Origin: Cladosporium sp. IMV 00045
Lineage: Eukaryota; Ascomycota; Dothideomycetes; Cladosporiales; Cladosporiaceae
Reading direction: 5' to 3'
NCBI GenBank assembly: GCA_001931905.2
Contig: MSJI02000585.1
Coordinates: forward strand, 1-43,239
DNA length: 43,239 nucleotides
The position numbers were made by a program, and so were the translations under genes. A model generated the notes under the pieces. It searched no databases. It was not told the DNA's origin and saw nothing but the letters and a program-made list of their open reading frames with translations. Shown here in pieces: positions 1 to 10,669 of this stretch (position 1 is its first letter; each line of letters starts with the position of its first letter).

Positions 1-363
1 TTCAAGAACGCCACGCAGCAGGCCTTCCGCAAGGCCTTCAACGAGGCCAACCCGCAGGTGCTCGAGCCGCTGATGAAGACGGTCATCACGGCCCCCAGCG
101 AATTCCAGGGCAACATCGTCGGCCTGCTCAACAAGCGCAACGCCACCATCAACGACACCGAGGTCGGCCCCGAAGACTTCACCCTCACCGCCGACTGCTC
201 CCTCAACAGCATGTTCGGCTTCTCGTCCCAGCTCCGCGCCGCCACCCAGGGCAAGGGCGAGTTCTCCATGGAGTTCAGCCACTACGCACCCGCGCCCATG
301 CAGCTGCAGAAGGAACTCGTTGCCAAGCACGAGAAGGACAGGGCCGAGAAGAACAAGAAGTAA
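1..363 (+). CDS. MEF1: Mitochondrial elongation factor G (C-terminal part, gene cut by window edge)
   Basis: The reading frame is open from base 1 to a TAA at 361-363 and gives the last 120 residues of a translation GTPase. The fragment is EF-G domain IV/V. It has the domain-V pattern of a beta strand with '[20 protein letters not shown]', then '[20 protein letters not shown]', where the GxSxxLRxxTxGKG core is typical of EF-G, and it ends in a short Lys-rich tail. Family knowledge: MEF1 drives GTP-dependent translocation on mitochondrial ribosomes. MEF2/ribosome-recycling EF-G is the main alternative; the '[15 protein letters not shown]' ending fits MEF1 better. The GTPase domain lies outside the window. 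Convergent with NMT1. Confidence 0.85.
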   Translation, partial: FKNATQQAFRKAFNEANPQVLEPLMKTVITAPSEFQGNIVGLLNKRNATINDTEVGPEDFTLTADCSLNSMFGFSSQLRAATQGKGEFSMEFSHYAPAPMQLQKELVAKHEKDRAEKNKK

Positions 364-877
364 ACGTAGCTTTGCGGCTTGTTGCACTTGTAGAAATGAA
401 GCAGAGAAAGCCAGTTCTCGTTCGACGTCCGGCACGTGACCGGATTCGAGGGGCGGAAGTGGATTTTGTGTATGATATATCAAGACGTTCTCCCGAGACA
501 TGTTCGGTTGCCGAACCCCGGCTATCCGACATGATGGGAGGACCGTCCGCTGGGATGGTCGAGGGATCGGGGATTCCCTCTCCCAAGATGATTGTTCGCG
601 GCAAAAGCAGCATTGGAGTGAAATGGCGCGAGGTTGGCCACCGCTCCCACCTGTACAGTAGCATAGATTTGGCTGTTTTGTTCATTTGTTTCCATGGGCC
701 TTGCATTCTATATTGAGCTTACATTTTCCAACATGTAAAGATACACCGCTGCACACGAGGCAAAAGCAGTAGCAGAAGAAGACGAGACAATTTTTTCCGA
801 AACCATCTCAGGACAGAACACATGATAGATTCTCCACTTTTCAATATACCTATATTCTATCGAGAAACTCCCCCTAC
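364..877. other. Convergent intergenic region, MEF1/NMT1 3' ends
   Basis: Both neighbours end here, so this should hold two 3' UTRs. I see no splice-supported coding exon, RNA gene or repeat. Overlapping reading frames on both strands have no recognisable content. Confidence 0.6.
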
Positions 878-2456
878 TTACAGCATAACAACACCAACCC
901 CATCCATCTTCGTCCTATCAATCTGGTTGTTCTCATCCACACCGCCTCCCAGCGTCGGCGTGCGCCAGTTGAACAGGTAGAAATTCAGCTTTCCGTCGCC
1001 GGGTTCGAATTTCTGATCGCGCAGGAAGAGCGGGTTGTCGAGCAGCGTGAGCGCGTTGAAGACGTGGAAGCCGTCTTTCTTCGCCAGCACGAGCGCGTCG
1101 TGCACCAGCTCGTCCAGGCGGGATTTGAGCCCTGCTTGCACTTGCTCGGCGGGGCCGGGGGCGAAGGCGGACTCGGAGGCGTAGTAGTAGAGGTAGGCGG
1201 CGCGGATGGTTTCGGTTGAGCTGGCTTTGAGGACGGTGGACTGGGTGGGTGTGGTGTTAGTGCTTTTCTCTTCTCTTCTTCTCTTCTTCACATCTTTCAC
1301 CCTTTTGCATCTCTGATTACGAATGAAAGGTTTCGGGAAAACTTACTGCAAGCAGGTAGTATGAGATGAAATCAGTGATCTTGCCATCCTGCTCGACGAC
1401 CTGACACCACACAACATCCTTAGCGGCAGCAGAGCAGAGCAAATGCTCGATCTCCTCGTCTGTGAACTCTTGCTTCAGGTGGAAACGGTTAAGGTAGCGG
1501 ACCAGCAAGTCTTTGACGGCAGGCACATCCTCAACCTTCATGGGACGCAGACCCTTAGTCGACGTCTTGGAGGGCAGGAAGTACTTGCGCGTCTGCATGG
1601 CCTCCGTGGAGCGGTGGGGCAAGTGGCTGAAACCCGTCTTGTACAGGTGCGGCCAGTCGAGGGAGCGGTGGAAGTAGCGGCAGGTCGTGACGGGGGTGGG
1701 GAGTAGGGTGCCTGCGGTGTAGAGGGCCTGGTAGATGCCGTTGCGGTAGCATTGGCGAGTGACTTCTTTGATCAGGACGGGCGCCAGGCGCTTCGAGCGC
1801 AGCTTGCGGTGGATGGTGAGGAAGTTGATTTCCACAGCGTTCACCTTGCTCTGGCGGATTCTGAGACTCGCAGGCACGCCTGAGATGAAAGCTACCAGTT
1901 TGCCTTTCTTGCCTTCTTGCGTGGACTTTGCGCGCACGCCGATGTGCCATTCCTTCTTCCATCCTGGAGGCTTGAGAGCCCACTTGAGAAAGCCGATGGA
2001 GTAGTTGAAGCGGAAAGAGCCGTCGGTGTCTTCGACGTAGTGGTTGTACAGCAAGTCATACAATTCCTGGATCTCGGCCGCGTCGTCGAGGTCCAGAAGA
2101 TCCCAGACGAAGCCCTCCGGTAGCTTCGCAGGCTCTGGCTTCGCGCTGGCCTTGCAGATGTGATCGGGCAGAATGGGACCCTCCTTCGCGCCGCCGTCGG
2201 TCGTCTGCAAGAGGTTGGGCTCTTGGAATTTGGGTACGGGCTGCGTGTTCCAAAACTTGTAGTCCTCCTGTTTCTTGCCCTCTGGTTTGGGGCCTTGGCT
2301 TAAGGCGAGTTGCTGCAGCAGTTGCTGGATATCCTGTGCCGGTGCGACATTCTTTGCGCCGGAATCCTTCACCATGGCTGCTTCACCGTCTGTCGCGGGC
2401 GATTTGCCCTTGTTGTCTGCATTCTTCTGCGGCTGTCCGCTTCCTTCGCCGGACAT
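878..2456 (-). CDS. NMT1: Glycylpeptide N-tetradecanoyltransferase (N-myristoyltransferase)
   Basis: Two exons, 2456-1347 and 1240-878; the intron has a GTAAGT donor, CTAAC branch point and CCCAG acceptor. The product is 490 aa, normal for the family. It transfers myristate from myristoyl-CoA to N-terminal glycines of cytosolic proteins. Visible family signs: 'DYKFWNTQPVPKF' near the start of the catalytic region, 'EINFLTIHRKLRSKRLAPVL' around the myristoyl-CoA site, 'YHRS/FHRSLDW'-type segments, and the C-terminus GVGVVML, whose terminal carboxylate is catalytic in this family. The start is set at the ATG at 2456 (MSGEGSG); upstream in-frame codons are only TTG. The N-terminal 80 residues are low-complexity, as in other fungal NMTs. 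Single-copy and essential in studied fungi (established knowledge). Confidence 0.95.
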
Positions 2457-2984
2457 GATGGGACTGTGAGACTCTCCGTCGACGAATCCGAGCGTTCCAG
2501 AGCTTCGTGTGTGCTCCAAGGTCTAGTTTTCGTAGCAGGGCGGTAAACAATTGTTAATTTGACGTCGACAGGCTTCAAGCTGCCAACTTCACCTTCAATA
2601 AAGTTGCCCCGCGAAATTGGCGGGGCAGATGATGTGCATTCAAGACATTTCGCAGCCTTACGAAATCTTGTCTTCACACTACATACATGTGTTCTGTGAA
2701 GTTTTCTATCTCATAGGTGTTTCGCGTTCAAGGTATCAATTGAATGATTGTCAAGGCCTCCAATTAAAGCCAAAAGTGCAAAAGGATGTTGAGTCTCATA
2801 CTGCAATTGAACAGGTCTGCCGATCGATCAATTCAATTTTTGGCCAGATTATTATACGTTCATGAAAGGAACCACAAAGGTGAAAATAAAGGAAACAAGA
2901 GCGCCTTGATTTGCACCGACTCGCAAGCAGCCGTCGAGAAGCTACCTCATCCTCCGATCATAGCAGACTCATCCAACTCCAATC
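2457..2984. other. NMT1 promoter region / 3' flank of the secreted-protein gene
   Basis: About 530 bp between the stop of the Alt a 1-like gene and the NMT1 start, both on the minus strand. No convincing coding exon; nothing else recognised. Confidence 0.5.
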
Positions 2985-3528
2985 TCAAGAACTCTGCGAT
3001 GTGATCGGCATGATCATATCCGTCTGACTCCAGACCTCTCCACCAGTCGTCGAAGAGACTTGAAAGTTGGTATTGGCGTTACCAAAGAAGATGCCTACAT
3101 TCCACGGCGGACTGCCGAGACTGTGAGGAAAAGTATTAGCAGATGTCTCATCGACCTACAAAGGACTCGAAGACCTACCAATCGTCAAGATAACTTCTCT
3201 TGACCTGAATATTCCCAGGCGTGTACAAGAAGGCTACTCGTCCGTTCATGCATGGATGCCAGCCTCCTGCTTCCTCCGGTCTGGCGCCAGTGCCGGCCGG
3301 CATGGAGATTCCACAGGTGGTTTCGAATTCAAGGCCAGGGTTTGTGTCGGCGACATTGAAGCTGACTGAGGAGCCGGATGGGGAAGCTGCGGCGGCGTTG
3401 AAGACGTTGATGTTGGAGATGTGCCAGGGTGTTTCTTCGATCAGAGCGTTGCATGGCTGGGGGGTTTGGGGAGTGGGATGGGCGTAAGTGAAAGTAAGGA
3501 CCGCGAGGAGGTACAGGATGGAATGCAT
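2985..3528 (-). CDS. Alt a 1-like (AA1-like domain) small secreted protein
   Basis: Two exons, 3528-3179 and 3120-2985. The intron (GTAGGT...CTCACAG) falls inside a Cys codon. The 161-aa product starts with a signal peptide (MHSILYLLAVLTFTYA, cleavage near residue 16). The mature protein has four cysteines and the pattern of the Alternaria Alt a 1 fold family: 'WHISNINVF', a strand 'SVSFNVADTNPG', 'TTCGIS', 'WHPCMNGRVAFLYT', then after the intron 'CLGSPPWNVGIFFG'. Family knowledge: such proteins are secreted, mostly found in Dothideomycetes and Sordariomycetes, and several act as effectors or allergens. Function here is not determinable. A TATA-like box lies about 110 bp upstream. The exon-2 reading depends on the splice, but it restores a Cys and a long frame, which supports it. 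Confidence 0.78.
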
Positions 3529-4343
3529 CTTTGGTGTTGGTATCGTTCGGTAGAGCAGTGAATCTCAGTGGGTGTTCTTCTGGCTGGGTGAATTGGGTTT
3601 AAAGGTAGAGGATCAAGAGCAGAGCTGCTCTGGATTTATATGCTCGACCTGGAAGCTGCAGTGATCATTCACCTAACACGCCTTTTGCCTTGAAGCACAA
3701 ACATGATGAAGTGGCGTCTGGGCATTCAAGTGTTGGCATAGCTCTGAACACACCGATTGAATCGTTTGCTTGGACAAAGGTCATGATCACAAAACCCACT
3801 TGCTGACCGTTGATGCGAGGCAGTGTGAAAGAAGGTGGTGGGTTACGTGGTCCATCTTCACAGCCCGCGAAACAACGAGGCTTCCAATATGTATTTGGCT
3901 TCCTTGGTCGTTCCACTTAGGTCATGATGGTGTTGCGATGAAACCGCATTTGGCTCTGGTCGCATGGCACTGTCAGATGCCGGACAACGTTTCTTGTGAT
4001 GTTCGAACCGAGATCCAGAGAGCGGGCGCAGTCATGTCGGCAACAGTATACTAATAATGGACCATCGTAGTCGTCCAGAAATGCAGGTCATCGCGAGATG
4101 CGTCGTCTTGCGAAGATCAAATTACAAGTTCTGATGTCGCGCAGAAGTAGCTGTTGTGGTCGGCGACACGAAGTCGGTGGTTGTGAAACTTGACAAAACC
4201 CGAAGCGGAAATCCCATTTCGCCAAACGTCAGGATTCACAGACGAGAAGACGGCCAGACGTGACGCAAGACAAGCATACATGTAGGTATCAACCACCAGC
4301 AACGCATCATTACATACTCCGGCGCAATCGAAACCATACTCCA
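3529..4343. other. Divergent promoter region, secreted protein / TRAX
   Basis: 815 bp between two divergent starts. It carries a TATA-like box at 3635-3641 for the minus-strand gene. A minus-strand frame at 3665-3916 has no start context or recognisable domain and is not called. Confidence 0.5.
3635..3641 (-). promoter_or_regulatory. TATA-like box of the secreted-protein gene
   Basis: Reads ATATAAA on the minus strand, about 107-113 bp upstream of the ATG at 3528. This is a usual distance for a fungal gene with a short 5' UTR. Confidence 0.45.
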
Positions 4344-5351
4344 ATGGGCGTCAAGCGAACACACGCAGCCATGGCCGAGCAAGACAGCAGTACCAGTGCC
4401 ACCAGCCAGTCTCCTTTCATGCCCATGTTTGAGGGTTTCCGCGCAGAGCTCGACGAGCACCACGACCGCCGAGAGCGCATCATCAAGGCTTCTAGAGATA
4501 TCACTGCTGCATCGAAGAAGATGTAAGCTCTTCTGATCGTGGTCATGAGACCAATTGCTTTTGGATAAGATAGCTAACACCAAACCCAGCATTTTCACAC
4601 TCCAACGGTAAATCCCCCTCTCACGAAGTGGCAAAACCAAACACCATCCAGAGAAACCTAACAACAAAACCCTCCACTCCACCAACAAGCAACTAACAAT
4701 CCCAGCCTCCGCACCCTCTCCGCCCCCCTCCCACCGCACATAACCAAATCCAACACCCCCTACTACAGCACCATCAGCAGCGCCTACGCCTCCATCTCGC
4801 GCGACGTGCAAGCGCTGAACACGCACCGCTACGCGCGCCAAGTCTCCGGCGGCAATCAGGAGTACATCGAAGCGGCGTCCTTCGAACACTACCTGACCAC
4901 CGCTTCGCTGCTGACGTACGAAGAAGCCTGCGCCAAAATCCGCGCTCTCGACCCCGATGGTCCCGGCGTTGAATTGAGTTTTGAGGATTATGTGCTTGGG
5001 CTTTATGATATGACGGGTGAGCTTATGAGATTTGCCATCACTGCTATGGCGACTAGTGGCGCGTTGCCGTCGCCTGAGCAGGGTGAGGAAGGCGGTATGG
5101 ATGTTGATTCTGCGTCGTCGAAGCGGAATGTGCTCACTGATCTGAGGGCGCTGCGTGCTGCGCTTGAGTCGCTTAATACCAATGGCACGGGGCCTTTTGG
5201 CAAAGATTGCGATAAGAAGGCGGAGGTGATGAGGCAGAGCGTGGAGAAAGTGGAGAGGGCTCTGTATGGGTTGACGGTGCGTGGGGCGGAGAGGCCGAAG
5301 GGGTGGATGCCTGATTTGAGCGAGGGGAGGGCGGTGGAAGCTGAAGGGTAG
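4344..5351 (+). CDS. TRAX: Translin-associated factor X (TRAX), C3PO nuclease subunit
   Basis: Three exons: 4344-4522, an 18-nt microexon 4590-4607, and 4706-5351, giving 280 aa. TRAX pairs with translin in the C3PO endoribonuclease (RNAi passenger-strand and tRNA-fragment processing in animals and Neurospora; established). Visible: 'ELDEHHDRRERIIKASRDIT' then SKKIIFTLQR across the introns, as in TRAX helix 1; 'QEYIEA' with E118 and E121; 'YDMTGELMR' with D167 and E171. These four acids match the catalytic metal-binding set of TRAX in both identity and spacing, so the subunit should be active. The C-terminus ends with the family pattern 'LTVRGAERPKGWMPD'. A short basic stretch (GVKRTH) opens the protein. 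An alternative start at the second Met (MAEQ) is possible. Confidence 0.9.
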
Positions 5352-5803
5352 AGATGGTAGATTTCGCTGGGTCACTTCAGGTAGAGCCTTACCCCATGGT
5401 CGAAATTAGGTCTGAGTGCTGACATGAATGTTGAGAGGAGACGGGAATGGCACGGAAAGGTAGTGAAAATCGAATTGGAATGTCATCTTAATAGACCACA
5501 CAACGCCTGCGCTAGTTCTCCTTTTTGGTACAGTACACAAAAGAAACAGTGAATGCCGAAGAAAAACAACGAGTTAAAAAGCAAAAAGGCAGACGAAAGT
5601 CGTTTTCGTCTCCAAGTACGTTCCTGCGCCCTGGGTGAATCAGAATAAGGGGATGGTAGCAGCCGGTGTATTTCTGTAAAGGAAAAGAAGGCCAGCTAGA
5701 CTGTGAGCAAAGCTGAGCCGTGTGGTATCACAAACATGGCCTAGGCGAGAAGCATTTGGCCGATAGAAGGTGGTGTGGTTGCTTGTAAGCCTTGGTAATA
5801 CGC
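5352..5803. other. Convergent intergenic region, TRAX/SSO1 3' ends
   Basis: About 450 bp expected to hold the two 3' UTRs. Nothing else seen. Confidence 0.5.
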
Positions 5804-6872
5804 CTAGTTTGCGTTGCCGCTGTTGTTGCCACCGCTGTTCTGTTTAATAGTTAGTGTACTGTTGTGGAGAGATACTCAGCAATGGGCTCAACTTACGAAT
5901 TTACCAGTAACACCAGCCCAGATAAGAATGATGATGACAATGACCAAGATGATGGCAACGCAGATACCGAAGCAGATCCACTTCTTTTTGCGCGCAGCCC
6001 TGGCGCTCACAATCGCTCTGTCGACTTGAACATTGCCTTGCTCCAAGTTCTCGTGGGTGTCCATGGCCTTCTGCTCCACGTTCTGCACCATGGGCTCTTG
6101 CTGGATGGCGATAGCGTCAAGATCCTGGAACAACTGCTGCAGCTCGAGCATGGTCTTCTCGATCTGCTGGATGGCGGCGTGACGCTGGCGAACGTTGGAC
6201 AGAGCGCTCTGAGCTTGTCCCCTACGATCGGAGTTCATGAGCGCCTGCTGGAAGATCTGGGTATCCGCGCCTTCTGATGTAGCCTCTCTGATCTCGTCTT
6301 CCGTCGCGTCTGGACGCACGATCAAAAACTGTCTGCGCTGCTGCTCTTGCACATCTTTGCGGAACTGGCTCTCGACTTGCTGGTAGGAGTTGATGGCTTT
6401 GCGAATGCGACGGTCCAGCGCGTCCACTTGAGGCTTGTTGCGACCGTCCTGCGATTCGGGGCGGGACTTGATGCGCTTGACGCGATCGGCCAGTCCACGG
6501 TAACCGCTCATGATGTCTGCGCTGAGGGCGTCGACCTCTTTGTTGGAGCCACCGGAGGATGAGATGAATTGGCGCTGGCTGCGTTGGAGAGAGGCGAGAC
6601 GGGATTCGAGGTCGTCAATGGCGCGGCCGACTGCGCGGCAGTCGTTCAGGATGGCATTCGGGTCGCGCTGCTCTTGTTCGCCGTAGGGGTTTTGGGGCTG
6701 ACCGTTGCCCATGTCGTGCATTTCCATGGGTTGTTGGCCTCAGAGAATGTGAATAAATGACCAATTGATAGTGGGAGACGTTGAATGTCAACATACCATA
6801 CTGAGGTGGAGGCGCATTGTCGTAAGGGTTTGACTGGCCGTAGCCGCCGCCGTAACCATTGTTGTACTGCAT
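5804..6872 (-). CDS. SSO1: Plasma-membrane t-SNARE, syntaxin Sso1/Sso2 type
   Basis: Three exons: 6872-6797, 6738-5897 and 5839-5804 (GTATGT and GTAAGT donors; last branch point ACTAAC), 317 aa. A Tyr/Gly/Pro-rich N-terminus is followed by an Habc-type helical region, a SNARE motif around residues 205-270 with the zero-layer Gln in 'LQQLFQDLD', a basic stop (ARAARKKK) and one C-terminal transmembrane segment (ICFGICVAIILVIVIIILIW). Role: target SNARE for exocytic vesicle fusion, partner of Sec9 and Snc (established for the family). The final exon adds an Asn/Gly/Ser tail of 11 residues after the membrane span, longer than usual; it contains a possible N-N-S glycosylation sequon. Start at ATG 6872 chosen because it keeps the YGxxNPY repeats typical of fungal Sso proteins. 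Confidence 0.92.
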
Positions 6873-8110
6873 CGTCGCGCTGGTCAGCTAGGTTGTTTGG
6901 AGGTGGGAAGATGTGAAGATCTCAATGATGATCGCTGTCGCTTGTTACACGGTTCACATGGAGTATTCTGGGTTCCACTTACAGCCATTGCTCCCGCCTG
7001 TGGACTAAGATGTTCAAAGTCGTGTGTTTGCTCCTGAATCGCGTTGTGAGGTAGTGTCCGCTGGTATGCAAGCGTGCAAGAATGTCTCAAAGCCGCGAGA
7101 TGGGTGTGAATGATGGTATCCCTGGTGATACCGAGTCGAAGAAAGAAGATACTCTTGTCCCGCAAATGGTGGGCGCAGAGAGGGTGTAGTTATGAAGTAA
7201 TAATAAGAAGTTGAGAGGCGCCCGTCTGGCTCGTCTCACACCACCCCCAAATGGCTGGCTGAGGCGCGGACGATCCCTTATTCTCGACCCTCCGCACCTG
7301 GTTGGCTCGTAGCGAACTAGACACTCCGCCTCGCGCTAACACAAGCCTTAATGTACCTTATTTTTAGCTAGACGCGCATGCTCGGCATGCCAAAAACCAC
7401 CGCCAGCCCGTCGTATCTGCAGAATGCTGACTTGCTTTTTGTTATTTTGTTGCCTGCACTATCATCAGCCGCATTCTGACATCATTTACGTGCGTTACGC
7501 AATCCCCCGGCAGGTTTCCTCGGATTTCACTCTACGAAGTGGCGAGTAGCAGACTTGTGTGCTTGTGTGGCACCCTAAACTGACCGAAGTCAATGGAGAG
7601 ATCTCACAGGAACAACGTGATATCTCTGACTTTGGACGCTTCACTTGTGCTAGTATCGTCCCCTTTCTCACCCTTAAATTGACCTCTAACCATCGAGAAC
7701 CCCTGTTTCGAAAGCACGAGATCTCTGAATCAAGATACTCTCCATATGCTACTATCCTCGATCCGGCGCTGTCTGGCTGGTATTCTGCGTTTGAGCACAA
7801 GCACAGAGGCACCGCTGTGTGAGGGAACGCCTTGTGTGCCAGGCAAGCTTCAAGAATAGCATACGGATCTCGACAGCAGATTGATGAGTTCCTGACCATG
7901 TAGCCAGCTGGCTGGACACGCGACTTGAGCATGCATTCTGGAGCCAGGCGCAGCGACCTGGTCGAGCATGCGTTCAAGATCGTATGCTTGAGCACCATTT
8001 CCCAAAAACACAGTTACCGCTCACTTCGACTGGAAACATAGAACGAAGGGTTTATTGACCTCAACGCAATTCGAAGGTTCTTGTAATGCTATACTCCCGC
8101 GGCAGGTACT
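6873..8110. other. Long intergenic region upstream of SSO1
   Basis: 1.2 kb. The first 300 bp is the SSO1 promoter/5' UTR; a GTAAGT at about 6978-6983 (minus) could start a 5' UTR intron. A 167-codon minus-strand frame with an ATG at 7998 is rich in Cys and Arg but has no domain or intron signs that I recognise. No RNA gene or transposon seen. Confidence 0.45.
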
Positions 8111-10250
8111 TCAGACCGATGCAGGACTGGTATTCGTCCAATGTAAGAATCTTCGTGTAGGGATACGCGCCGCGAACATCTTATCTATCTCCTCAGGCGT
8201 TCGTCCCTTCATCTCAGGTACAAGGAAGAACGTCCCAACTAGCGCGGCTCCAGAAAGCGCACAGTACACGAACGCGGTGTATGACCCAAGGTTCGCGGCG
8301 TCGGGGTTCTGCGAGAATGCACAAGTCAGCTTTCGATTAGACACGTGACGGTAATCGAGGGCATGATGCTTGAACTCACGTATAGATAGGGCATAACGAG
8401 CCCGAACACCATGGTCCCAAGGCCGTACCCGAACCAGCCCAGCCCTGCGTCTTCGCACGCACGCTGTACGAGGATGTTTCACTCGCGACAGCGTATGATG
8501 CAGCTGTAAGGAATATTAGCCTGGCCCTCCCAATTTTTCATACTTGGGTGCACTTACGCCATACACCAATGCCTGCAGCGACGACGACCAAGAGCATACC
8601 AACGGCTGTGAACCTACGAGCCCCGTCAGCATTGAGTTGCAAGCTTCGAACCTCGAGATTGGACTTGCCACATAGCGCCTGCAGTATCCTGACGGATGCC
8701 ACAGAAACCAACTGCACCCCATAGCACTGTAATGCCCGCCAGGCTAGTGATCATCAGCACCCGCCGACCAAATTTGGACAAGGTGTAGAAAGTGATGCAG
8801 CAGGCAATGATACCGCATGCTACTCCTGCCACTTGGAAAATCAGCGACGTCTTCGGTTCCATCCCGTTCTGCTGCAAGAAGTAGCTCGACGACCCGAGCA
8901 ATTGTAAGCCAAATAGCAGCGGTATGAACTCTGCGAAGACCACAATGATGGTCCGGCGAAGATTCGTCCCTTTCAAGCAAGCGAAATATGTTCCTTTCTT
9001 GGAAGACGCTTCACCGACTTCTAGTTGTACGGTCCTCTTCATCTCGGCGAAGACTCCTTCGAAGTTGCAAGATGCGTTCTGCTGGTGTAGTTGACTCATG
9101 GCTTTGCGGGCTGCAGCATCGTTGTTGTAGGATTTTATTCTTAGGAGCCAGACTGGAGACTCTGGCAGAAAGAACGCGGCTATGGTCAATAAGCCGGAGA
9201 ATGGCCATTGGGTACCGAAGCACAGTCGGTATGCGAGTCTGGTGTCCATTTCTACGACCGCAAGGCTCACCCCGGCGCCGATGCTGGTAGAATCGTCAGC
9301 GAAACACAGCCTCTGCCATCCCGATCAATTTGCACAGCTTCCAGGAGCAAGCCAGCGCACCTTCTTTGCGCTTCATGGAAAGGTAGCACTCACAGCTGAC
9401 CAACAAGCTTAAAGATGGGCAATAGCGCCATAAGAGGACCTCTCAGTTCTGTCGGCACAACCTCTGAGAGCCAAGTCTGGATCGTTACCATTATCCCGCC
9501 AACAGAAAACCCTTGGATTGTCTTCGCCAGAAAGAAAATCCCTCTCTTAGCATTGATATCGGGAGGCAGGTCGGAAATGTAACAGATGGCGACTGATGAC
9601 GAGCAAATCAGACTGGTGACGATCAAGCTCGTACGGCGGCCAAAACGATCCTGGAACCAGCCGAATAGCACCGCGCCGGCCATTAGGCCGATGTTCTGGG
9701 AATTCCGTTGGCCTCATTCTCACCAACTCTTGTTGAAGAAAGTATGCAGGACTGACCGTCGATACTGCCCACGCCGAAAGCCAATCGACCGGGATGATAT
9801 AGCGGTCTTCGCTTTGTTCGCCGAATTCTTTCCTGGCCGCACGTCAGCAGAAGATTGTCTACTTCGACGTCCGAAACCTACTGGAAAGCTGGAAGAGATG
9901 AGACTGTTCCAACGATTACGAGATCGTACCCTTGAGAAGGTCATTAGGTGTTCTCTTGGGCAAAGAAAGCACTATCACGCAAATGCGGACGTACCCCAAA
10001 GCAAGATACCGATCGTCAATGCGAAGGCATAGGCTGTGATTTTGGGATATCTGCCAATTGACGAAATCAGCCAAAAATCCAGAGGAACGTTTCTCGTCAT
10101 AGCTCTGTTTCCAATTGCTCACCTGCGTATCGCCTTGCCCAGAGAGACTTCGGGTTGACGCTCCTCTTCCATGGCTCTCGCAGACTCACAATGTGAGTCC
10201 GCACTTGCCGACAATTCGATTGTGAAAGTGTCGTTTTTATCGGAAGACAT
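8111..10250 (-). pseudogene. MFS sugar transporter, alpha-glucoside/maltose-permease type, with a 1-nt frameshift
   Basis: Nine exons fit: 10250-10123, 10050-9995, 9930-9882, 9832-9757, 9695-9394, 9283-8669, 8613-8558, 8503-8380 and 8308-8111, about 534 aa if the frame is repaired. The family is clear: a cytosolic N-terminus, 'GWFQDRFGRR' in loop 2-3, 'PESPVWLL' before the central loop (usual PESPRWL has Arg), 'LLGSSSYFLQQNGM' in TM7 as in alpha-glucoside permeases, 'LSKFGRR', and 'VPEMKGRTPEEIDKMF' at the end. In exon 8 the frame 'VRAKTQG' must continue as 'LGWFGYGLGTMVFGL', but that lies in the next frame: the exon is one base short, at the G-run (plus-strand CCC 8443-8445). The other exon phases agree. 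Either a disabled gene or an assembly error. The exon 6/7 intron looks GC-AG. Divergent from the AtuA gene. Confidence 0.8.
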
Positions 10251-10464
10251 TTTTGGTGTGCACGAGAAACTATGTTTTGAAGAAATTGGGGGACGGAGCT
10301 ATCCTGTATTGTGCTCTTCAGGACATCTGAAGTTGCGGCATAACATATATGTCTATTCACAATCTCTAGGACGCAACATCCTACGTACTGTATAAGCGCA
10401 ATCGCCCGATTCGCAGTGCAACTACGTTCGCTGTTGGACATTGCGGTATCTACCTCACTACAAT

Positions 10465-10484
10465 GTAGGTACCTAGGTAGGTAC
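10465..10484. repeat. Short palindromic TAGG/TACC repeat
   Basis: GTAGGTACCTAGGTAGGTAC contains overlapping palindromes TAGGTACCTA and TACCTAGGTA. It is a small low-complexity element in the transporter upstream region; function unknown. Confidence 0.5.
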
Positions 10485-10623
10485 TGTATCTTCTCGCACC
10501 GCTATGAATGCACAATGCTCTTTCTCGATGCCTGTCTCTGTCGTGGCGAGCGGGGCTGAGGTGCATCCCTCTACCTCCGTACTGCTGACTGCTACCCATG
10601 GCGTGGAGACCTGCCAAACCAAC

Positions 10624-10669
10624 AAGCGATCTCGCTTACCTTCATGTACAAGCATAAGCGATATCGCTT
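10624..10669. promoter_or_regulatory. Tandem palindromic operator candidates AAGCGA-NN-TCGCTT
   Basis: Two 14-bp sites, 10624-10637 (AAGCGATCTCGCTT) and 10656-10669 (AAGCGATATCGCTT, a perfect palindrome), start 32 bp apart, about three helical turns. They sit roughly 375-400 bp from each of the two divergent ATGs. With 12 fixed positions the chance expectation is about 0.003 per 43 kb for one site, so two side by side is not random. Dimeric binding is inferred; the local Zn2Cys6 protein is the obvious candidate, although the sites lack CGG triplets. Confidence 0.6.

Noticed and set aside
4236..5375. 379-codon minus-strand ORF opposite TRAX
   Set aside because: Spans exons and introns of TRAX on the other strand, with low-complexity Arg/His/Leu content and no domain.
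7495..7998. 167-codon Cys-rich minus-strand ORF upstream of SSO1
   Set aside because: Has an ATG but no signal peptide, domain or intron signs; could be real but I cannot support it.
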